Positions 58,444 through 64,000 of a stretch of 64,000 nt of DNA are shown here, piece after piece. Within the stretch, counting starts at the first letter, position 1. Every line of letters begins with the position of its first letter. The stretch lies in IMG/VR virus record IMGVR_UViG_3300023179_000094, positions 1 to 64,000 of that record; one strand, 5' to 3'. Made by a program: the position numbers and the translations under genes. The stretch comes from a virus. The notes below the pieces were generated by a model. That model was given only the letters and a program-made list of their open reading frames with translations. It was not told the DNA's origin and did no database searches.

Positions 58444-60906
58444 ATGCAAAATTATTTCACACACAATCCAGCAGCAAGATCCATCATTTCGGATTACATG
58501 AAACTGAATGAGAACTCTTCTGTGGATAATCTCCTGAAGAGAGCCACTGAAATTTGTCTTGATACATTCAAAAAAATTGTTTTCGATTTGGCTTCACAAG
58601 AAAATCGTAACCCTGATGTTTTAAGAGCCATGTTAACGGATGTCGCATCTGCCAAAACTGTTAAAAGTTTGGTTGCCAAAATTAAAGATTATGCTTCAGA
58701 AGCAGACCTCGGGGATTCTAGGTTTTCTAAAGTCAAAAACATGTACATGAGTGCCTTGAATTCTATGGGGGATGCTTTAAAAAGACTCGTTGAAATAGAT
58801 TCAAAATTGGAAGATTCTATTATTGACACCTACAAAAACTCTGCTAATAGATTGATTTCTTCCTTGGATTCAATTGCATTGAGTTATTCTAAAAAGAAAG
58901 CTGCTAACGAATCTATGATTTACAATTTCAATCTAGATTCATTGAACGAATCCATATTCATCGGATTTAGAGGTAGAATCGAAAAATTGAGAAAAAAGTT
59001 GGTTAATTTGATTTCAGATTCCAAAGGAAAGGATGCAAAAAATGGATATGGTAGAGATTGGCAAAGACTTTTCACCGCTCTAGAACAAAAATTAGATGCA
59101 ATTGAAGATTCAAAGGATCTAACTGGAGAAAAGGACAAAAAAACATTGTCTGAATTAGAAAAACAAACAGATTCTCTTTCTGAGGAATATTACAGTTACA
59201 AAATCAAAACTGCAGAGATGAGCATGAAAAAGATCATTGATGATGATGAGCTTGTGACAAAATATTCGGATGTAAACCAAATTATTACAGATGCCTTAGA
59301 TATCATAGCCAAAGCAAACACTCAAGAGTTATTGATCGATAAATCCATAAGAGAGGAAATGGATGATATGGAGCAGAAGATAATCCAAAAAGTTTTCCCG
59401 ATCAAAATTGGGGCAAAGGACACAGACCTCAAATTTAAGAAGTCTGGTATCATCGCTGCTGTACAAAAATCCCTTATGGGAGCTTTCCCCCCGTTTAAAA
59501 CTTTCCTTCAAAAACACGGAGGGGCAGACGGTAAATACGGAAGGGCAACTTCTATTGCGATTAAATCCATTCAATCTTTGTTAGGAAATAAAAATGCAAA
59601 TGGAGAATTGGACAAACCCTTGTTCGATTCTTTATTGAAAATGGAACAGATATCTGCAGATAATAAGAAGATGCTGACAAAGGCTTTGGGAATTTTGAAG
59701 AAAACATACGCCATGTCAGAATCAAAAGTTCTTGATTTGGAAAAATTTTCGAAATTGTTTGAAGCTATTTTCATAGATGATGACGATTTAGAAAGAGAAA
59801 TTGAGAAGAATTCTGCTGAATTATCAAATCTTCCGGACACAAAAACACCACAAAGTAAGGAAGAAAAAACAACAGAAGATTCGAATCTGGCAAAAAAATT
59901 GTCCAAATTACTCAGAAATGGCTACAACAAAAATGCTGAAGAAGAAGATTTTCTAAAAGAGGATGGTAGTTTGAAAAGTTCTTACCCAAATGAATTTGTA
60001 GAAGCTTGGATCAAAACAATAGAACAGAACAAAAATGAATCAGATAAACCTGCCTTTTTTTGGTTTCAAGAAGCTGATGAAAAAATAGGAGCTCTGTACT
60101 CCACCAAAAGATTGGCGGGAAATTACAAAAAACCTTACAACTGGGAAAAATGGAAGGTTTTTTCCGGCGCGGAAACGTCGGAAGATAAGGATTCTTTTGC
60201 TCGTTGGTACACAAGTTATTTTACTAGATTAGGTGGCTTACAGGATGATCAAAGGGAAAGGGTAGCTATTGAAATTTTGAATTTTTATTCTAATCCGAAA
60301 AACTCGACACAGGTGAATCCAAAGTTGGAAGAAGAATTTAAAGAATGCGCGGGTTTTTATGATGACATCAAAGATGCTCTGAGGGGAGGAAAATCTAACC
60401 CAGATTCTGATCCTTATGAATATTTCAAGCAAGGTTACTTGAATTCAGAAAGTTTGTCTAAAATATTGCAAGCTGCTTCTTCTGCATCCCAGATTGATGA
60501 TGAAGATCCAGATTTAGGATTTTATGATTTTTTAATTTTATCCGTTTGTGTTTTCTTGTGTTCTTCAACTGTAGCATGGAATTCTGAAAAGAAAAAATGG
60601 GATTCTGCCATGAATATTCTGAAAGAAAAAGTTTTGAAAGAAAGCACAATTAAAAAAATTATGGACAATAAAATCATTGAAACCGATTCAAAATCCCCAA
60701 TTCCGTTGCTCAACAAAGAAGGAGTAGAGGTTTTGACTAAAGGATATGATGGTAATTCTAAAAAGATTTTCAGGGAAAATTTCGAGAGAGCTTCTAAAGT
60801 TCTATCCCCGATCGTTCAGAGACACGCAGATAGAATGAATTATAAAGCTAAGGAAGACATCAAAACCTTTGATTCAAAGAACGTTTTCGTTGTTAATCTG
60901 GACTAA
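58444..60906 (+). CDS. Large head protein with peptidoglycan-binding-like segment, 820 aa
   Basis: Starts with LNE at residues 21-23 (MKLNEN) and has a second LNE at 167-169 (DSLNES), both fitting prohead protease sites. The middle (residues ~330-400) has KTFLQKHGGADGKYGRATSIAIKSIQSLLGN, the D-G-x-x-G-x-x-T-x-x-A-I-K-x-x-Q pattern of peptidoglycan-binding (PG_binding_1) domains. The remainder is helical, with Asp/Lys-rich stretches. It could be an internal head protein injected with the DNA, or one acting on the cell wall. The function is inferred from the pattern. Confidence 0.6.
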   Translation: MQNYFTHNPAARSIISDYMKLNENSSVDNLLKRATEICLDTFKKIVFDLASQENRNPDVLRAMLTDVASAKTVKSLVAKIKDYASEADLGDSRFSKVKNMYMSALNSMGDALKRLVEIDSKLEDSIIDTYKNSANRLISSLDSIALSYSKKKAANESMIYNFNLDSLNESIFIGFRGRIEKLRKKLVNLISDSKGKDAKNGYGRDWQRLFTALEQKLDAIEDSKDLTGEKDKKTLSELEKQTDSLSEEYYSYKIKTAEMSMKKIIDDDELVTKYSDVNQIITDALDIIAKANTQELLIDKSIREEMDDMEQKIIQKVFPIKIGAKDTDLKFKKSGIIAAVQKSLMGAFPPFKTFLQKHGGADGKYGRATSIAIKSIQSLLGNKNANGELDKPLFDSLLKMEQISADNKKMLTKALGILKKTYAMSESKVLDLEKFSKLFEAIFIDDDDLEREIEKNSAELSNLPDTKTPQSKEEKTTEDSNLAKKLSKLLRNGYNKNAEEEDFLKEDGSLKSSYPNEFVEAWIKTIEQNKNESDKPAFFWFQEADEKIGALYSTKRLAGNYKKPYNWEKWKVFSGAETSEDKDSFARWYTSYFTRLGGLQDDQRERVAIEILNFYSNPKNSTQVNPKLEEEFKECAGFYDDIKDALRGGKSNPDSDPYEYFKQGYLNSESLSKILQAASSASQIDDEDPDLGFYDFLILSVCVFLCSSTVAWNSEKKKWDSAMNILKEKVLKESTIKKIMDNKIIETDSKSPIPLLNKEGVEVLTKGYDGNSKKIFRENFERASKVLSPIVQRHADRMNYKAKEDIKTFDSKNVFVVNLD

Positions 60907-60923
60907 TCTAATCAATTTTACCT

Positions 60924-60931
60924 TATATTTG
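60924..60931 (+). promoter_or_regulatory. Candidate Bacteroidota -7 box TATATTTG
   Basis: TATATTTG matches TAnnTTTG exactly, 16 bases before the lipoprotein ATG. No clear TTTG at the -33 spacing. Confidence 0.3.
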
Positions 60932-60947
60932 TTCCTATAATTTGAAT

Positions 60948-61304
60948 ATGAACAGAATTTTGTTTTTCATTTTTTTATTTTTTATTTCCTGCCGGGATAA
61001 TTTGAATATTGTACCTATAGATCCAAATATTTCAAAACAATTAACTTCAAGAGAGCTGGTTGATCCCATTGAAAGTATGAAAGCCCGAATGGAGATTTAT
61101 CCTTTATTTTTCGAGCTACAAAAATCTTTATCTGTATTCAAAATAGAGAACCCAGGTGAATTTAGAAAATTCGAAAGTTTACAAAATGATTTCACACGTG
61201 CCAATTTTCTTAAGAGAAATAGAAAATTTATTAGAATCTGGAGGAGGTTAGGATATTCAAAAAAGGAACTTAATTCTATTAAACACATAGAACCGATCAG
61301 ATAA
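60948..61304 (+). CDS. Small lipoprotein (signal peptidase II type)
   Basis: The ATG at 60948 (MNRILFFIFLFFISC) is preferred over TTG 60942. The hydrophobic stretch is followed by a lipobox Cys (F-I-S-C, Cys15). The mature ~103 residues are helical and basic (FRKFESLQNDF, KRNRKFIRIWRRLGY). It probably sits in the inner or outer membrane. Possible roles are superinfection exclusion or lysis; no family recognised. Confidence 0.6.
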   Translation: MNRILFFIFLFFISCRDNLNIVPIDPNISKQLTSRELVDPIESMKARMEIYPLFFELQKSLSVFKIENPGEFRKFESLQNDFTRANFLKRNRKFIRIWRRLGYSKKELNSIKHIEPIR

Positions 61305-61313
61305 ATTATCTGA

Positions 61314-62156
61314 ATGGGTCAACAGCCTATTTATTTGCTGGTCTTTTATACGGAGGGATTCCCCCATGATGAGGGATATGATTTATCAAAGACTTCAAAC
61401 GACATTAAAAGAGTTTTAAGTGGTGTTTTCACTGATATTTTTGATTTTACCCCCAGAAAATTAAAAAAAATTCCTGGATCGGATAATTTTTGCAATTCTT
61501 TTGGGTCTGAATTGTTGTTGAATCCCGGATTAGACAAAGTTGGAAACGGAGACTTCAAATCTTTTTTAATACACCACCTTTTAAAGAAAATACCAGAAAA
61601 TAGCATTTTGATTTATCATGATTCGAACTTCGAAAAATACCCACAATATTGGCAAACTGATTGGATTAGAATTAGAGATACTTGCAATTTTTTAATGGAC
61701 AGTAATTCTTCAGATTTTTTCATTCCGTGGGAAGAAAGAAATTTCAAAGGTGGATTTCCTTTGGTTAAGCATTTCGGTAAAAGGTACACAACTGAATTTT
61801 TCTTTCCCGAACCAAAAATAAGGAATATCATAGAAGATAGTCCGATGATCACCTCAAACAGAATCATCATCAGGAATACATCCGAATCTAGGAAATTTTT
61901 TCATGATTATAATCATATAAATGAAAATAAGGATTTACTTTCCAAATGGCCTAATCCATCACCACATCCAGAATTTATACACCATTGTCCAGAACAACAC
62001 ACATTGAATTTACTTGTCTATAAATATATTTTAGATGGAAAATTGGAACCAACCTTTCCTAAATTTCGATTTCTTCATCGAAAAATGAGGTTGGATGATT
62101 CTTTGGAAGAATACCAAAATCTTCCTTTATTAAATTACATAAAATCAAAAAAATGA
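61314..62156 (+). CDS. Putative glycosyltransferase-like protein, 280 aa
   Basis: Mixed alpha/beta with an N-terminal strand (IYLLVFYTEGFPHDEGYDLS), a central ENSILIYHDSNFEKYPQYW where H-D-S-N takes the place of a DxD-type motif, and later FIPWEERNFKG and FFHDYNHINE. Some uncharacterised phage-associated glycosyltransferases have this shape. It overlaps the next gene by 4 bases. Weak assignment; no signature is decisive. Confidence 0.4.
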   Translation: MGQQPIYLLVFYTEGFPHDEGYDLSKTSNDIKRVLSGVFTDIFDFTPRKLKKIPGSDNFCNSFGSELLLNPGLDKVGNGDFKSFLIHHLLKKIPENSILIYHDSNFEKYPQYWQTDWIRIRDTCNFLMDSNSSDFFIPWEERNFKGGFPLVKHFGKRYTTEFFFPEPKIRNIIEDSPMITSNRIIIRNTSESRKFFHDYNHINENKDLLSKWPNPSPHPEFIHHCPEQHTLNLLVYKYILDGKLEPTFPKFRFLHRKMRLDDSLEEYQNLPLLNYIKSKK

Positions 62157-62689
62157 TCACAATATTTGAAGGTGCCAGAAATTCAGGAAAAACTTTTTTA
62201 GCAAACAAATACTCACAACAAACTGGAATTCCAATTTTCAAGTTTGAATTTGCAGGATGGTTTTCTGGGTTGATGATTCCAGACGAAGATCCCAATACAC
62301 ATTATTTTGCCTTGGGGAAGGAAGCTATGCTTCTCCAACTTAATAGGGATGGTCTTTTACCCCATTTCATTTTAGACCGGGGGTTTCTAACAGTTCTAAC
62401 CTGGGGAATCATAAGTAAAAGAATATCACAGAAAGATGCTTTACAACAACTAAACCTTCTTAGGGATAAAGGATTACTTGTAAATTTGAAAGTTGTGGTG
62501 GTAGAAGGAACCAATCCAGAATCTAGAACAAAGGATAATTGGGATTTTAGAGAAGGTACCACGGAGGAAAAAGAAACCTTGATTAATCTTATTTCCGTGG
62601 TCAAATTAATTCAACCGGATATTGAAATTGTGAAACTTACCAACGATTTTACCCATATGACCACAAAAAATCTAATTAATTTGATTTGA
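62153..62689 (+). CDS. P-loop kinase-like protein (nucleotide kinase type)
   Basis: 178 residues. P-loop FEGARNSGKTFLANKY (GxxxxGKT near residues 6-13), then DRGFLTVLTWG, in which D-R-G/S is typical of the base-binding region in thymidylate kinase-like enzymes, and a late VVVEGTNPESR. It might phosphorylate a nucleoside monophosphate; the substrate is uncertain. It overlaps the previous gene by 4 bases, and the next gene starts 2 bases after its stop. Confidence 0.65.
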   Translation: MITIFEGARNSGKTFLANKYSQQTGIPIFKFEFAGWFSGLMIPDEDPNTHYFALGKEAMLLQLNRDGLLPHFILDRGFLTVLTWGIISKRISQKDALQQLNLLRDKGLLVNLKVVVVEGTNPESRTKDNWDFREGTTEEKETLINLISVVKLIQPDIEIVKLTNDFTHMTTKNLINLI

Positions 62690-62690
62690 T

Positions 62691-64000
62691 ATGTGTGGTA
62701 TTTTTATTAATGTAGACGGGGAAAGTTCAAGGTTAAATTCCATTTCACATAGGGGCATAGAATCAAATACTATCGAGAGGGAAGGTGTTTTCTTGTCCCA
62801 TGTTAGACTTCCTATTCAGACGCAAGAGGGGGATGGATGGAAACAACCCATTGAAATTTCATCTGGGATTTTCTTGTTGTATAATGGAGAAGTCTTTAAC
62901 TATGACAGAACTGTCTTCGGGTCTGATATTGAATATATCTGTCAAACATTCGCCACCTGGAAAGGAGGATCGCTTCAAATGTTTTGCTCCATGTTTATTC
63001 CCAAAATCCAAACTTGGGACGGTTTTTGGTCCATAGCCATTTATGATTCCAAAACCAAAGATATAATTTGTTTCACCGATCCACTTGGAAAAAAATGTTT
63101 ATATACAAACGATGATGGGGAACTTTCCTCGGAAATTAAGGCTGTTAAACATTGGTTCAGCCCACACGACCCACATTTCATTTCTACTGTCCGAAAATTT
63201 GGGTATGTTACTGATGATTCTACACCTTATCGGGACGTGAAAAGAATTTTACCCAATACGATTTACCTTTACAATTTGGAAGTTCCAAATTTCAAATCTA
63301 CCTACCCAAATTATTATAGAAGTTTCAATTTTCCAATCCAAAATCTAACACCAGGAGATTATGAAGCTCATATGGATTGGTTATGGACAAAACTTTTTGA
63401 ATCTGTTCGTAATAGATTAATTTCTAAAAACTATCCTATTTCTCTTTTGGTTTCTGGAGGTTTAGATTCATCAATTATTGCTGGGGTTTTATCACAGATG
63501 GCACCAGAAGTAAAGTGGTTTTCCATAGAAAATGGGGAATCGAAATTTGTTAACATTCTATCTGAATTTTATCAGAAACAAGTTAATTTTCTGGATTACA
63601 ACATGGATGAGTCCAGATTAAAAAAAATCTACCAAGAATGGAACGAAAGTCCTATAGATCTTGGTTCGGTCATTCCCCAATTTTTTCTATTCGAAGCTGT
63701 TAAAAATCAAGGAGATTCTAGAATTGTATTAAGTGGGGATGGTGCTGACGAACTTTTTGGTGGATATTCTAGAATTCATGAGTATGATTCACAATTTTCT
63801 GATGTCTTCGATGAACTCAGATTTTATCATCTTCCTAGATTGGACAAGCTTTCTATGGCACACACTTTAGAACTCAGAAATCCATTTTTACATCTGGATA
63901 TTGTTCGTTTTGCTTTACATCTCCCAAAAGAATGGAGAACAGATAAAAAAATTCTGAAAGATACTTTTGGCCCTTTACTTCCCCCTGAGATTGTAGATCG
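62691..64000 (+). CDS. asnB: Asparagine synthetase, glutamine-hydrolysing (3' end outside window)
   Basis: Frame open from ATG 62691 to the window edge, at least 436 codons. Starts MCGIF with the class II amidotransferase nucleophile Cys2. N-terminal glutaminase features include SHRG and FLLYNGEVFN. The C-terminal synthetase domain has SLLVSGGLDSSIIAG (the SGGxDS PP-loop) and VLSGDGADELFGGY. AsnB makes asparagine from aspartate, glutamine and ATP. Homologues also amidate other acids, including sugar or peptide parts in surface glycan clusters. It follows a glycosyltransferase-like gene and a kinase, so a biosynthetic rather than house-keeping role is possible. Confidence 0.92.
   Translation, partial: MCGIFINVDGESSRLNSISHRGIESNTIEREGVFLSHVRLPIQTQEGDGWKQPIEISSGIFLLYNGEVFNYDRTVFGSDIEYICQTFATWKGGSLQMFCSMFIPKIQTWDGFWSIAIYDSKTKDIICFTDPLGKKCLYTNDDGELSSEIKAVKHWFSPHDPHFISTVRKFGYVTDDSTPYRDVKRILPNTIYLYNLEVPNFKSTYPNYYRSFNFPIQNLTPGDYEAHMDWLWTKLFESVRNRLISKNYPISLLVSGGLDSSIIAGVLSQMAPEVKWFSIENGESKFVNILSEFYQKQVNFLDYNMDESRLKKIYQEWNESPIDLGSVIPQFFLFEAVKNQGDSRIVLSGDGADELFGGYSRIHEYDSQFSDVFDELRFYHLPRLDKLSMAHTLELRNPFLHLDIVRFALHLPKEWRTDKKILKDTFGPLLPPEIVD

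Noticed and set aside
1-64000. tRNA or rRNA genes
   Set aside because: I saw no cloverleaf with a TTC-containing T arm, nor rRNA-like sequence, in the intergenic gaps, which are all below 200 bases. A computed scan could still find one.

Overview
The window is a contiguous piece of a large T4-like myovirus genome whose host is very probably a member of the Bacteroidota. The phage assignment rests on recognisable T4-type genes: terminase gp16/gp17, sheath gp18, tube gp19, baseplate-hub gp26, late sigma gp55, head-completion nuclease gp4, portal gp20, DNA ligase gp30, clamp loader gp44, an RNase H/FEN-type 5' nuclease, prohead protease gp21 and capsid gp23. The host assignment rests on a phage-borne secreted protein ending in a type IX secretion (Por) sorting domain, on A-rich rather than strong Shine-Dalgarno leaders, and on a few TAnnTTTG boxes. 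All genes but one are on the + strand, densely packed, often with 4-22 base overlaps.

Layout. 1-6815: the 3' part of a collagen-like (Gly-Ser-Ser/Gly-Thr-Ser) fibre gene, a SET-domain protein, small paralogous genes and three glycosyltransferases, one of them a TibC/Aah-type O-heptosyltransferase with its Cys4 metal finger. 6879-20398: packaging and tail genes, with a 189-residue mini-intein in the terminase Walker A motif, two tail-tube paralogues and a possible +1 frameshift at the end of the gp26-like gene. 20467-25916: dCMP deaminase, an ECF-like sigma factor, a PD-(D/E)XK nuclease, membrane proteins and small structural paralogues. 25977-33579: a large virion-type protein with a possible -1 frameshift extension, gp55-like sigma, gp4-like nuclease and two consecutive portal paralogues. 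33590-34567: heptose-phosphate kinase (HldA/RfaE1-like).

34690-41760 is an accessory island with clearly higher G+C: an operon-like run of eight genes, six with predicted signal peptides (T9SS-sorted cohesin/dockerin-like protein, two inner-membrane-type proteins of which one is holin-like, two CsgG-like proteins, a low-complexity plus beta-barrel protein, a nidogen/dockerin-like protein and an HExxH protein), closed by a terminator. 41843-50195 is a replication/repair block (ligase, clamp loader, guanylate kinase, 5' nuclease, a UvdE-like protein lacking most metal ligands, DnaQ-like exonuclease). 50192-60906 is a head block (prohead protease fused to a 14-residue-repeat scaffold, capsid, coiled-coil and peptidoglycan-binding-like proteins). 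60948-64000 has a lipoprotein, a possible glycosyltransferase, a P-loop kinase and the 5' part of asparagine synthetase.

Working together: a GATATATA/GATAAATA box lies a short distance upstream of many morphogenesis genes and of the island, and resembles the T4 late promoter TATAAATA, which a gp55-type factor reads. The heptose kinase, the TibC-like transferase and the Ser/Thr-rich fibre suggest phage-directed O-heptosylation of the virion fibre. The island appears to be a late-expressed kit for altering the host envelope or surface. Both are inferences from gene content and position.
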